Made by a program: the position numbers and the translations under genes. A DNA stretch of 64,000 nt from positions 39,116,527 to 39,180,526 of the forward strand of contig CM055104.1 in NCBI GenBank assembly GCA_029204225.1, written 5' to 3'. Below the pieces are notes generated by a model that was not told where the DNA came from, made no database searches, and saw nothing but the letters and a program-made list of their open reading frames with translations. The DNA comes from Diphasiastrum complanatum. Taxonomy: Eukaryota; Streptophyta; Lycopodiopsida; Lycopodiales; Lycopodiaceae. How positions within the stretch are numbered: position 1 is the stretch's first letter; each line of letters starts with the position of its first letter. Positions 21,914-33,137 of the stretch are shown here, one piece after another.

Positions 21914-22521
21914 TGTTAGAAATAATAAATGATAATGTGAGTTTCCCATAGGTTACTTTGACCAGGGGTCGAGACTTGTGTAACCATGGGTTAGGTTTAT
22001 TATTTAGACCATGTTAAGTTAGTTTTAGCTAAGTTGGACTCAATTTTGGTCTAGTAATAACTCGTGGGTCCAAGTAAAGTCTAATTATGTTAAGGGGCCC
22101 TATCTTGACTTTTGGGGGTGCCCTAGGTTCTTAGAACCGTGGGGTCTGAGAATCGTGGGGTGAACCGTGGTATGGTTCATCATAATTAATTAATTAATTA
22201 ATTAATTAACTAATGTTTTGGCCTCATTTGAGTAAAATTGAACTTAAAAAAAAATAAAATTAATCAATTAATTATTGATTAAACGGTTCACCATGGTTCG
22301 GGCCAAATTTTTCTGAGAACCGTACAATTCTCAGAACCGTGCTGAACCGTACACGGTTCATTAATTCTATGATTTATATGTACTCATTATTCATTTGTAA
22401 TTCATTCCCTTTCTAGCATTGCTACTACTTTCTTTCTCCTTGATCCTCCTAACCCTCTCCCTCTTCTTCTTGTATATGGAGATTGAATGTTACAAGAATC
22501 TTGACACTTTGATTTCCTACA
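21914..22521 (+). repeat. 5' LTR (608 bp, carrying a MITE-like insert)
   Basis: Begins TGTTAGAAATAAT and ends TTTCCTACA before the PBS. It matches the 3' LTR closely except that 22124-22371 is occupied by an AACCGT-rich inverted-repeat element while about 100 bp of LTR present in the 3' copy are missing. Confidence 0.9.
22124..22371. repeat. AACCGT-rich MITE relative nested in the LTR
   Basis: Shares its right end (ACACGGTTCATTAATTCTATG type), an ATTAATTAATTAATT core and repeated AACCGT/ACGGTT motifs with the MITE at 58596-59070. Its left terminus is truncated, and it replaces LTR sequence instead of being a clean insertion with TSD. Confidence 0.7.
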
Positions 22522-22534
22522 TGGTATCAGAGCC
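22522..22534 (+). other. primer binding site
   Basis: TGGTATCAGAGCC immediately after the 5' LTR, the copia initiator-tRNA-Met PBS. Confidence 0.92.
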
Positions 22535-23009
22535 ATGGGTTCTCTATGTTTGATTTAGGGCGCCCTACCAAAAGAGATCGTCTTCACTTAGGGATCACAA
22601 AAATTCAGCTCCTTGGCTGATTTTTTGATCCGTTCAATTTTGACTCTTTTCTGTTTTGCAGGAGGGCGCCACACATCAAAGGAGATAATAGGATTTCGGG
22701 CGCCCAAAAATCAGTTGGTTGTTTGCTGATTTTTCAGATTCCAGGAAGGCGCCATTAATTATCTTCTTCGGGATTGCTTTCAAGTCGCCCACATCCGTGT
22801 AGGTTTATCCTACTTCCGTTGGTCTGCTGCTGACGGGATTACTTTCAAGTCACCCACATCCGTGTAGGTTTATCCTACATCCATCTAATGTGTGGTTTCG
22901 ACACATTCCGGTGCTGATTTTTCAAATTTGATACTTGCTGCTTGCTGGTTTTTGTGTCTTTTAGGGCATATTTAGGGTTTGAAAAAGTTTATCTTCTTGG
23001 TTCGTTCTT

Positions 23010-23310
23010 ATGGCAAGAGATTTGGGAGCAATTCGTACTTGTTCGGGCGAAGATATGTTGGATGGCACCAACTATTCTTCATGGAGTTTCAAGCTGAGGT
23101 TTGGCATCGACGTGATGATCAAGCTCTTTCATTGATTTATCGGTAACAAGATCTATCTTATATCATTTGAGATTTTGCAAGACCTCTAAAAGTGCTTGGG
23201 AAACACTTGTAAAGATGTACCGAATAAAGGATTCATCATCATGCTTTCTCCTCTCTACTTCATCTTCTTTGAAGGTAGAAGAGCAAAGGCATGCAAAGTT
23301 TTATCATTGT
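23010..23310 (+). pseudogene. damaged copia gag N-terminus
   Basis: The ATG at 23010 gives MARDLGAIRTC then DMLDGTNYSSWSFKLR, the copia gag opening. A stop follows at about 23133. In another frame SKSAWETLVKMYRIKD, a later gag block, can be read near 23185. No complete gag. Confidence 0.7.
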
Positions 23311-23478
23311 CTTTTTACAAGTACAAGTTTGCACTGGAATGTTGGTATGGTAGAGCATTCTTCTTCTCTTTTGTTGCAAATGATGGATGCATTAGTGAAG
23401 AACTTTATGAGCAAGCTTCTCAAGTTAATGTTTTGGAAAAGGCTGAAATCAAGCATTCTTTGAAGCCATTTTGTACTA

Positions 23479-24081
23479 ATGGAGGAGGGGAAAAAATCAT
23501 GTCAATTAGTACATTGGTTCAAAGTGTTGTGTTGCTGGATTTTTTTGGGTGTTCAAAGTGGCAAGCTAGAGGTTTTTTTCTTGAAGATGGTGGACAACAG
23601 ATTTAGCCATGGTTTATTGATCATTTTTAGCCTATGTTACATCGTGAGCATCCTATTATGCATCGGGAACGGCCTGCGGAAGGTTTTTGGACAGCAAGGT
23701 CCACATTTGGAACACTTTGGACAACAAAGTGTTGGTGGTTTTGTGGTTGTTGGACAGCCTACTACAGCCTCTTGTTGGCTGTCCGAGTCTTTGCGGGATA
23801 TCAAAGCATCTTTTTACCTTGGAAGAAACACAGATGCCTCACCAAAATCAGTACCTTATGCTGATGTTCCTGTTTTGATGCTTACTTCTTATGATGACGG
23901 TGTTGCCTTACCTAGTGTTGGTAAGCAGATTATTGATAGTAAGATTCGGGAGGATGTGATGGTAGACTTATGGAATCATGTGGGAACCATTGATGGATTG
24001 CAAATCCATATTTCGGCTTGTGGCTGGTTTTTTGGTTACCTACTTTGGATGGAGCATGCTTGTTTTCACTCTTCGACTTGA
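23479..24081 (+). CDS. 200-codon ORF of unknown function inside the LTR element
   Basis: An uninterrupted frame in the place where pol would be. It contains hydrophobic stretches (VLCCWIFLGV; GLLIIFSLCYIVSILL) and a more polar C-terminal half. I recognise no retroelement domain and no host family. Overlapping ORFs in other frames are shorter. It may be residual gag/pol scrambled by deletion or captured DNA; coding status unproven. Confidence 0.3.
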   Translation: MEEGKKSCQLVHWFKVLCCWIFLGVQSGKLEVFFLKMVDNRFSHGLLIIFSLCYIVSILLCIGNGLRKVFGQQGPHLEHFGQQSVGGFVVVGQPTTASCWLSESLRDIKASFYLGRNTDASPKSVPYADVPVLMLTSYDDGVALPSVGKQIIDSKIREDVMVDLWNHVGTIDGLQIHISACGWFFGYLLWMEHACFHSST

Positions 24082-24277
24082 TGCTACTACACTTCGTATT
24101 CTACATCTCTTCTACATCGGGCATGATTGGGGCTGAGATTTCGGCTACTTTGACTACTTCGAGTTGGAGTTTTTTTTTGGCTACATGAAGTTTTGGGCAC
24201 CAACAACATTTTGCATTTTGTTGCAATTTTTCCATTCTACTTCATGTTATGTTTTTTACATTATCGTGTAAGGAGGG

Positions 24278-24727
24278 TGTTAGAAATAATAAATGATAAT
24301 GTTAGTTTCCCATAGGTTACTTTGACTCAAAAGGTCGAGACTTGTGTAACCATGGGTTAGGTTTATTATTTAGACCATGTTAAGTTAGTTTTAGCTAAGT
24401 TGGATCCAATTTTGGTCTAGTAATAACTCGTGGGTCCAAGTAAAGTCTAATTATGTTAAGGGGCCCTATCTTGACTTTTGGGGGTGCCCGTGCCCTATAA
24501 TTAGTAGTGGATAAGCTTAGGGTTTGGAAGGTTCTAGAACTTAGGGTTTGGAAAAGTCTAGGCCCTTGGAAGGCCTATTTATATGTACCTCATTATTCAT
24601 TTGTAATTCATTCCCTTTCTAGCATTGCTACTACTTTCTCTCTCCTTGAGGGCGCCTAACCCTCGCCCTCTTCTTCTTGTATATGAAGATTGAATGTTAG
24701 AAGGATCTTGACGCTTTGTTTCTTACA
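24278..24727 (+). repeat. 3' LTR (450 bp)
   Basis: Starts TGTTAGAAATAAT after the polypurine tract and ends TTCTTACA at the TSD. It keeps the LTR segment that is lost from the 5' copy. Confidence 0.9.
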
Positions 24728-24753
24728 GGAAGAAGGTGAGGAAAGAGATGTAA

Positions 24754-24756
<3 letters not shown>

Positions 24757-24814
<58 letters not shown>
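24757..24814. repeat. (AG)n microsatellite, tail of LINE A
   Basis: About 29 AG units followed by (AAAG)3. On the LINE sense (minus) strand this is the (TTTC)n(CT)n tail after the 3' hairpin. Confidence 0.95.
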
Positions 24815-25574
<760 letters not shown>

Positions 25575-25737
25575 TCTTTATTGATGTCCATGAAATACCC
25601 TAAGGTACATAGGACTGGAAAAGGTACATGTCAAGTATGCACGGTGGGAGCATGAAAGCTCTACCACCTAAAAGAACAAAGACACAAGACTACACGTAAA
25701 GAGGAAATAATGATGATAGACAAGGAGAGCCTTATCA

Positions 25738-26610
25738 TCATATAAATGTCTCTCCGCCTATGAAATAGTGATGTAAGGTATGTTGAGACACTGTCTCTGA
25801 ACGAACTGTGTCTCTCCGTCTCTGAGTGGATGGTCGGTGGCATCTCTGCTGCTGTGAAGTTGTAGATCGTGGCCTGTGGGCTGTTTGTCCCTCTAGTCGC
25901 CGACACTGTCTCTGCCGTCTATGCATGGAGGCGTCCGGGATCTCAGCCTCTCCATCAGAATCAATACTCTCCTGCCTCTGCCTCCGACGTGATAAACACT
26001 CCTGTATGCTCAACTGTATCAAGGGGGAGGTGTCAGCGTCTAGTCTCGCCATACGCAGGTCCGCCATCTCTCGGATCATCAACGCAACACATCTGGGGTC
26101 CTCATACGATATCAAGGTAGAAAGTGTGAGTGGATGATCCTGAAACAAGCAGTAGTATCTCCCTCGGATCTCATAGTAGGCTGGGCTCTTGAAGAGAAAA
26201 TGAAACTCATTCTCTACGTCGTGTGTATCACACATACTACAAATCCGAGCATCTCTCGGGATGCCACTGTATCTGCCAGTCTCAATGGCTAGCTGGTGAG
26301 AGGAAACCCGAAACTGACGCATCACTATCCGCAATCTGTGTGAGATACTATCCACTAGATATCCGGGAACAATAGGATATCCAGCATGATCTCGAGAGAG
26401 AAAATGTGTTCGATAAAACTCCGTCTTCACCCCAGATGGAACCTGCCAAGTGCTCTGAAGATATGCTCTATACAAGTGTCCTCGAATATACTGATGCGTA
26501 CCCGTCGGTAGATCCGTAATGTGAATACTCCACGTGGAGAGGAGACGACAAGCCTGGGAATACCATGAAAAGGAGTGTCCCACAGAATGTAGGTGCTGTG
26601 ATGATGCCAA
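25738..26610 (-). pseudogene. LINE B ORF2 C-terminal region with zinc-finger-like motif
   Basis: A 290-codon frame homologous to the region after RT in the other LINE copies: SGVKTEFYRTHFL-type block, VSSHQLAIETGRYSG, then CSMCDTHDVENEFHFLF, a Cx2C..H finger of the type found at LINE ORF2 C-termini with the last Cys replaced, then YYEIRGRYYCLF. It is in a different frame from the RT segment, so a frameshift near 26640 separates them. Confidence 0.8.
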
Positions 26611-26658
26611 AACCGCTGCAGCATAGTGTGTGTCTCTACCCTGAAGATCCTCCAGGCG

Positions 26659-27435
26659 CTATATGAATGTGACAATATGGAACAATGCCTCTAGCTGAAT
26701 AGGGGGGACGGCGAACTCTGCCAATATAATATGATGTGGTGTAGAGGACTTAGCCCGTATCATCCGAGATAGCATATGAATCTGAAGTCGTGAAATGCGT
26801 GCCCACTCGGTAGCCGTCAGGCCCGTACTCCATGTCTCTGATGCGTAAAGAGCTGAAAAAACTACCATAGTATCAAAAAGTCGACACTTACTAGTCGCAT
26901 CTCTAATGTGTGAGGTGAAACATAATCTTTCCAAATCTACCAATGATGCATAGCCCTTCCGTAATCGGGAAAATGCCGCCTGTCGCATGCTGAAGGTGGG
27001 ACCAGAGAATACCATGCCTAGGTATGTGTAAGAGTCGACTACCTCAAGTGGATGTTCCTCCCACAGAAGCTCCTTTTGCATCATGAAAGATCTAGAGGTG
27101 TTAAACACCATAACTTTGGTTTTGGCCACATTCACTGACAATCCCCATTGAATACAAAAGGAGTGAAGCGCATCCAGATGCCGTTGCAGGCCTTCCCTCG
27201 TCTTCGAAAGCAAAACCACATCATCAACATATAATAAGATAGCGATAATGAGGGCACCCAATGTGCAACCCTCACCTCCCTCTGCCCGTATAACCTGCTC
27301 AAGCTCATCTATATATAAACCAAAGAGTGTAGGTGAGAGAGGACATCCCTGCTTAACCCCAATAGTGCTCTCTATCTCTGGTGATACAACTCCTGATACT
27401 CGGATCCGGCCAATAACTCGTCTGTACAATGCCAC
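26659..27435 (-). pseudogene. LINE B reverse transcriptase (C-terminal palm and thumb)
   Basis: Contains the RT motifs GVKQGCPLSPTLFGLYIDE, then the catalytic box YVDDVVLL (A/V variant of YADD), GLSVNVAKTKVMVFN, and SSYTYLGMVFSG-like thumb sequence. The preceding motif FVDFRKAFDSVPR lies in another frame at 27530-27480, so a frameshift near 27470 inactivates the protein. Confidence 0.88.
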
Positions 27436-27456
27436 AATTGCCTGTATGATATCCTC

Positions 27457-27960
27457 TTGGAAGCCACGATCCCGAAGTGCCTAGGCACCGAGTCAAAGGC
27501 TTTGCGAAAATCCACAAAGGCAGTACCATCACTTTGGCTCGAAGCAACCGATGTGAGGGAAGTGGCAGCGATGATAGATTCTGGAGTGTTGATGGAGAGC
27601 AAGTTGTCAGTAGCGCTGATGGACAGCTTGTCAGTAGCGCTGATGGACAGGGGTGACAGGGATTCGCTGATGGATAGAGGGTCGCTGGTGGACAGGGGGT
27701 CGCTGATGGACAGGGGGTCGCTGGTGGGTGAATCTACATTCAAAGATGTGGAGAGCTGGACCAGCGATGTGGAGGGATGCTGGACCAGCGATGAGGTGGT
27801 GAGCGATGTGGAGGGAGGGTCCAGCGATGAAGATGTGGTGAGCGAGATAGGAGAAGGAGATGCCAACGTTGAGAGAGCGTGGACACGGGCAGATGTGCGT
27901 GGGGGGTTTTGGCCATGGAAAGCTGAAGGAGGAACACCCGCTACAGATTAGGCGCCATCT
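27457..27960 (-). pseudogene. Ser-rich ORF1-like leader fused to RT motif
   Basis: Minus-strand frame 27866-27372 begins with a Ser/Thr/Pro/Leu-rich low-complexity stretch with repeated SISDPLS-type units and then reads in frame into FVDFRKAFDSVPR. The first ATG region (ATGGCCAA near 27912) resembles the start of ORF1 copy A (ATGGCCAAG near 29240). This suggests a join between an ORF1 leader and ORF2. Confidence 0.55.
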
Positions 27961-27961
27961 C

Positions 27962-27964
<3 letters not shown>

Positions 27965-28054
<90 letters not shown>
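27965..28054. repeat. (AG)n microsatellite between LINE B and ORF1 copy A
   Basis: About 45 AG units. It is the 3' tail of ORF1 copy A and the 5' flank of LINE B on the minus strand. Confidence 0.95.
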
Positions 28055-28056
<2 letters not shown>

Positions 28057-29479
28057 CATTGATGTCTTTCATGCCAAAAGGCATATAAGACGAGAAAAGT
28101 ACATCCAAGTATAATGGAAAGCTAGACAGATCAATGCCGTCGAAACAAAATTACTGCATTATCTAAACTACTAGAACATAACAAAATGACAACTAAGAAG
28201 AGAGAGAGATATATAGTCCGAGATTATATGGTACGAAGACCATGTACATGTTCAATTGGACAACTCTTCATTTCTCTAAACTCTGCTCTAACTTAGTCGA
28301 AACTACACTCTTAAAATTAGCTTTATTTTTGATCTCAACAAAATGAATGTTACCATCTCTGTAGATGATTCGTTTGGCTGTATCCCTAGCTTCCTGAAGG
28401 GCCTTTTTCCGTTCCACAATTTGTACATAAGTAAGATCTTCATCTAGAAAATATCCTTTAGCTTAGACCGGCGTCGTAGCACCTCTCGCCTAGACTCCAA
28501 TGAAGTAAAGCGTAAGACAAGACTGTTAACGTCTTTCTTGGTACGCCAAGTTGTATCCAAACCATTGCTATGATGTTGACGGTTTTCGTCCAGAAACTTT
28601 TTGGCTTCTCCAAGAGCATCTTGAGAGTTAGGGATGCCGCTAACACGGAAATCTCGCAACTGGCTCTTAGTGAATGTGGCGGAGATGAAGGAGACTGGAG
28701 CACTCGATTTACCTGGACGTTTAAGGATGTCTGCCCATGAAGCTTCCTTATGGTGTTGTTCTTCACTTTCATGGATAGTTTCAGTTGGTGTTGGTAGTCT
28801 TTCTTTAGCCTCTGTGACCTCTTTCTTAACATCTGCTATGGAAGATTCGAGTCATTGCATATGTGAAAGCAATTGCTGGATCATTTGTTGTTGGGCATTG
28901 ATCACCGTCTTCTGATATTCAACTATGTTGTATAGCTTCTTGGTGTCTTCACACAATAGAGGGATCAGATGAGTCAGATCTTTTGTTGTAGTGGATAGAA
29001 ACATCGAGTCCTGATAGGGGGTTCAGGGAGCAATGTTGGAGTAGACAAAGGAGAGATAGGGATGACGTGAGGCAGATTAGATCTAGACGCTGGAGGAGGC
29101 GTAGATGGAGATACAGAGGTTGTTGAGGCTGAAGCGATGGAGTCCAAAGAAGATGGTGCGGTTGGAGGTGCTGCTTGCGATTTTGCAAGTGAGAAGGGAG
29201 TGGAGCTGCCCCTGCTACATGCTTTATTATTCTTGGCCATTTCTACGATCACTGGATTTGAGAGCAAAAGCAATGGACCCTAGTAGTGCATTAGAACAAC
29301 CATGGCCTCTTGACAAGGTTGCTGCTAGACTCAATGATGGAGCCTGGAGCCTCAGTTGGAACAGCCAGCAGGGCTGTATCGATGGCTGCTCCCAGTAGCG
29401 ATGGAGCCTGGAGCAGCCCAGGGCTAGAGGATGCAGCGATGGCTGTCTCAGCAGTGATGGTGAAGGCAGCTAGGGCGCC

Positions 29480-29482
<3 letters not shown>
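28055..29482 (-). mobile_element. ORF1-only LINE relative, copy A
   Basis: Minus-strand element between two (AG)n tracts. The 5' leader starts ATGGCGCC at about 29480. The coding region (29240-28320) is broken by frame changes but aligns with copies B and C: a Ser/Pro-rich N-terminus (SSLDSIASASTTSVSP), a coiled-coil middle, then LRDFRVSGIPNSQDALGEAKKFL, and an RRM-like to basic C-terminal part. The 3' UTR has a 'ggtacgaagacca' block and the hairpin at 28071-28084. There is no endonuclease or RT. Confidence 0.75.

Positions 29483-29529
<47 letters not shown>
29483..29529. repeat. (AG)n microsatellite between ORF1 copies A and B
   Basis: About 23 AG units followed by (GAA)n. It is the 3' tail of copy B and the 5' flank of copy A on the minus strand. 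Confidence 0.95.
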
Positions 29530-29532
<3 letters not shown>

Positions 29533-30570
29533 GAAGAAGAAGAAGCTTATTTAACGTCTTTTCCATGCCAAAAGGCATATAAGACGAACGAGTACATTAG
29601 ATAAAGTGGAACCAAGACGGAGCAATGCCGTCAAACAACATAACTAAAAACCCAACTAACTAAGAAGAGGATAATATCCAGGATTACATGGTACGAAGAC
29701 CATTTATATATTCAACTGGCATCTCTTCAGTGCTCTAACTCTCTCACTAACTCTGAACAATCTCGGATATCTCATTAATAGCAACAAGTTTAATATCTAC
29801 AAAGCGAATGATACCATCCCTGTAGATCAACCTCTTTCCATTCGTTAGAGCCTCCTGTTTTACTTTTTTCCGTTCTTGAACTTGAATGAACGTAAGGTCT
29901 TCATGAAGACTCTCTTCAAGAAACTTTTTAGCTTCACCAACAGCGTCATGGGAGTTCGTAATACCTTTGACTCGGACATTGAGAGCCTTTTGCTCTCGCA
30001 AATGGCTCTCGGTGAACGTAGCTGAGATAAATGATGGTGGAGGTGGTAGAACAACACTATTAGGACCTTTAAGCACATCTGCCCAGGAACGGACATCGGT
30101 ATGATGCTGTTCCACTTGACTTTCAAGCTGTTGGATCTTTGCTGAAGTAGTCGAATGAGAGGAAGCTTCGATTTTGATAGCTGCAACTTCTTTCTTGAGA
30201 TCGTCGATAGACGAATCTAGTTTTTGAAGATGAGATTGAACAGCTTGGAACATAGCTTCAAGAGAAAGAAGTTTTTTTCGATGGTTGTTGAGATATTCAT
30301 AGGAACGTAACTGATTTGCACGAATGACGAAGATCATAAAGGCTGGAGGCAGAAGTGATTCATCATTTGGGGTATTCGGGGTCAAAAGGTCGGCTATAAT
30401 GGATTCACTATTAACAAGAATAGGATCTGATGGAGAGATAGGGATTGCGACTAGAATAGAAGGTGAAGGTGAAGGTGAGAAGGATGCTGAAGCAATGCTA
30501 GAAGCTAAAGATGGTTGAGGCGAAGCTGGAGGTGCAGAAGCCATTGAGGCTGAGGCGGTGGAGTCAAAGG
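29530..30570 (-). mobile_element. ORF1-only LINE relative, copy B
   Basis: The 3' end has the hairpin (29565-29578), a GAA-rich tail and the 'ggtacgaagacca' block. The 5' end abuts gypsy integrase sequence at about 30560 and not a (CT)n tract, the one exception among the ORF1-only copies. No ORF2 sequence lies between ORF1 and the tail. Confidence 0.75.
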
Positions 30571-30616
30571 ATTGAGGATAAAGAAGGACGCGGCAAATGG
30601 AATGGGCCAAGTCCAC
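29747..30616 (-). CDS. LINE ORF1-like coiled-coil protein (copy B)
   Basis: A 289-codon open frame. Residues 1-23 (MDLAHSICRVLLYPQS) probably belong to the flanking gypsy sequence; the element's own start is more likely MASAPPASPQ. Then come a Ser/Pro-rich N-terminus, a Leu/Gln/Glu heptad region (LQKLDSSIDDLKKEV, KIQQLESQVEQHH; about residues 125-175) that should form a coiled coil, LNVRVKGITNSHDAVGEAKKFL (RRM-like entry) and a basic C-terminal part (LTFIQVQERKKVKQEAL, GKRLIYRDGIIRFVD). The layout resembles the RNA-binding ORF1p of LINE-1 elements; this is inference from layout, not a database match. Compared with copy C, about 45 residues are deleted between EESL and HEDLTF. Confidence 0.7.
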   Translation of the reverse strand: MDLAHSICRVLLYPQSFDSTASASMASAPPASPQPSLASSIASASFSPSPSPSILVAIPISPSDPILVNSESIIADLLTPNTPNDESLLPPAFMIFVIRANQLRSYEYLNNHRKKLLSLEAMFQAVQSHLQKLDSSIDDLKKEVAAIKIEASSHSTTSAKIQQLESQVEQHHTDVRSWADVLKGPNSVVLPPPPSFISATFTESHLREQKALNVRVKGITNSHDAVGEAKKFLEESLHEDLTFIQVQERKKVKQEALTNGKRLIYRDGIIRFVDIKLVAINEISEIVQS

Positions 30617-31230
30617 AACTCTCCTCTGTAGAGAAGCAAAGCCCTTTGGGCTAAATGAAGATGCATCATATAATCATGGAACAACAAGCTTTGGTGGATT
30701 AGCAATTGTATCAGATGCAAATGATTGAACAAGGGATGCTAAAGCACAAGCCCTATTCGCAAGTAATGGTGTATGATAAAAAAACATCTATAGGCTCCCA
30801 TGTGGCCTCCTTAACAAGACGACCATCCCGCTGACCTAGAACTTTAATCTGCCGTTGGCATCGACTATGTTGAAGACGAACTTGGAGCATAGCAGCTGGT
30901 AATAAAAGAAATAGCTCTGAATCATCAGGAAACACAGCATCACAAGGAGCATCATCCTTAATAGCGGCACGTAACAGACTAACATGGAAGGCAAGTGTAG
31001 AAGGTGGTAGCTGTAAACGATAAGTCACTAGACTGAGACACTCCAATATGCTGTGGTAAGGCCCATAGTAGCGTGCTAAAGCTTCTCAGTAGAAGTGTGG
31101 CCCTGAACAAAACGATGTCATGGGAAGCAAAGCTGAAGATAAACCATATCACCAAGCTGAAACTGAACATGGCGGCCATAGCGGTCTATGAAGATCTAGC
31201 AACGTTGATGAACATGCTATGTAAGTGTGT
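30571..31230 (-). pseudogene. Ty3/gypsy integrase C-terminal / chromodomain fragment
   Basis: Minus-strand reading shows the end of a plant gypsy polyprotein: FQLGDMVYLQL near 31150, YRLQLPPSTLAFHVSLL near 31010, and REAT-type WEPIDVF near 30800. It breaks in several frames and is joined to ORF1 copy B on its left. Confidence 0.75.
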
Positions 31231-31436
31231 ACTAGCTCAAGTGGGCACCTGATAAGAATGAAGCAAGGATAACGGGTGTTTTAAAGTGGAGTCCATTGGT
31301 ACACTTGTCCAATGTCAAGACTCAACATCGACACTAGTGAACCGTGATTGACGTAAATCTCATCTATGATTCTATCGATGTTGTTGAATGTTTAAAGCTA
31401 CCAAGAGACAAGTACTTATCTAATATCACTCTCTCT

Positions 31437-31676
31437 CTCTATGCGGATGATGTGGTACTAGTATCCCTGACCAGAGAGGGATTACAGAGGCAACTGGATT
31501 GTTTACAGGGATTTTGTACCAGATGGGGTTTGGTCTTCAACACCTCTCGAGCTTTCATGCAGCACCAGGTGCTCATCCTAGATGGACAGGCTTTAGAGGT
31601 AGTTTCCTCTTATACTTATTTGAGGATACTCTTTTCTGGTCCTACCTTCAGCATGCGACAGGCTGCCACTACCTGA
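31437..31676 (+). pseudogene. LINE C RT fragment (YADD box and thumb)
   Basis: Reads YADDVVLVSLTREGLQRQLD, then a small deletion (the VNVAKTKVM segment is missing) and VFNTSRAF, SSYTYLRILFSG. Two frame changes follow before the next open segment at 31790. Confidence 0.85.
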
Positions 31677-31789
31677 CTTGGGAAGGGGCATTCCTCTCTT
31701 GTTCAGCTTGAGCGGTTCTGCTTCAGGAAGCTCATCCGAGATGCTCGCAGTAAGTGTGACTTTTTGACACTATTGTCACCCCCACAACC

Positions 31790-32623
31790 TTGTATGCAGC
31801 AGAGACATGGTATATTGGTCTCCCTTCATCACACTGGGCCAGCATTTCACGATTACAGACCACCATGTTAGCTCAAATGATTTGGGCGAAGCCCTCGGTT
31901 CCAGACGAGATCCTTCTTGCAGAGTTTGCAGTTCCACCCATTCAGATTGCTGCCGCTTTCCAGCTTATCGCATATATTCAGAGAGTCCAGGCTTTGCCAG
32001 ATGCAGATGCAGATATGAGATATACACAAACAACATTTGTGTCTTCACACTCCCTTCATGACCAGGGCTATCAACTGTCGTGGTTCTCCCAGGCATCCCA
32101 CCTCCTCCTTGAGTCATTTGGTATCTCCATTACAGAGCTCCCATCAGGTACTCATCAGTACATCAAGCGCGTCTTATATCGGGCATATCTCGATCGCACT
32201 TGGAGGCGACAACTCGGGGTTAAACCCGACTATTACTGGACTCATTTTATTGAGCTTGACATAGCAGGGTTCCCCGTTTTGCCACACTATTTGGACTCAG
32301 GATTATCACACTGCCTCAGATTTACATTGGGACAGCTCCGCGTATCATCACATCAGTTGGCTATTGAGACTGGGAGATTTCAGGGTACCTCGAGAGAGGA
32401 GCGGATTTGTCAGTTATGCTCCCTAGATGAGGTGGAGTCAAAGGAGCACTTTATCTTTAGGTGCCCGGTGTATTACGAGATCAGAGGGAGATACCACTGT
32501 TTGTTCCGTGACACACTTGTCACCTTACGATCCCTCCTAGCCTATGAGGACTCCCGATGCGTTACACTCATGATACGAGAGATGTTAATACTGCGACAGC
32601 TTTTGTGTCAGAGTGCCCAATAG
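31790..32623 (+). pseudogene. LINE C ORF2 C-terminal region with CxxC-H-C finger
   Basis: A 277-codon frame covering MYAAETWYIGL (end of RT thumb), LLAEFAVPPIQ, LPSGTHQYIKRVLYRAYLD, VSSHQLAIETGRFQG and the finger CQLCSLDEVESKEHFIFRC, where all Cys/His ligands are kept. The copies at 25738, 62801 and here share this order, which defines the family. Function: nucleic-acid binding by the RT protein during target-primed reverse transcription (family knowledge). Confidence 0.85.
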
Positions 32624-33137
32624 AGTCATGTTTCTTAGCCTCAGATCACTTCTTTCTTCTCTAGGAGGAGAGGACGAGACATAGTATTTGATGATGATGA
32701 TGACTTACCTGCCCATAGAGATCAGAGACAGTATCCCACACATACTCATGTTGCAGCACGAGCTACTCGACTTATCACGAGGAGACCTCCTCATCCTCCT
32801 AGACGACGTCAACGACCACCACCAGCGGCCTTTCATGCTGTGGCCCGTATTACATCCTTTTATAGCATTAGCAGGACAAGGTTGGATGATAGTGTCATAC
32901 CCCACTCATGACTTTTAGCAGTATACATGCTCCCACATGGTTCATATATCATCACATCTATTTCAGTTCATAGCTTTAGATTTGCTATTTCTGTTACTGT
33001 TTTTGGAGACGTTTTATACGCTCCCACTGTTACCACATACTTGACATGTACATTTACTAGTCTTATATGCCTTTTGGCATGGAAAAGACATTAATAAAGC
33101 TTTCTTTCTTTCTTTTCTCTCTCTCTCTCTCTCTCTC
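32624..33137 (+). other. LINE C C-terminal tail and 3' UTR
   Basis: Frame changes after 32623; a His/Arg-rich segment (HRDQRQ near 32720, as in LINE D) leads into the 3' UTR with a 'catgctcccacatgg' block, 'ttgacatgtacattta' and the hairpin. The tail is (TTTC)n(CT)n. Confidence 0.75.

Larger units (their letters stand above)
21909..24732 (+). mobile_element. non-autonomous copia-type LTR element with TSD GGAAG
   Basis: A complete insertion at 21914-24727, flanked by GGAAG on both sides (21909-21913, 24728-24732). The order is 5' LTR, PBS, 1.73 kb internal region, polypurine tract (TAAGGAGGG, 24269-24277) and 3' LTR. The internal region keeps only a damaged gag start; no protease, integrase or RT homology is visible, so it would need proteins from a relative. 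The LTRs are very similar apart from a replacement in the 5' LTR, which suggests a fairly recent insertion. Confidence 0.9.
31437..33137 (+). mobile_element. LINE C: 5'-truncated LINE with intact 3' end
   Basis: Begins inside the RT catalytic box (YADDVVLVS) directly after a (CT)6 tract at 31429-31440. It runs through the rest of ORF2, a 3' UTR with the hairpin at 33067-33080, then 'taataaagc', (TTTC)n and (CT)n to 33137. The tail replaces poly(A). Confidence 0.85.

Noticed and set aside
23196-23606. 136-codon ORF overlapping the gag remnant
   Set aside because: It is a shifted frame over degraded gag sequence; the gag homology is read in another frame.
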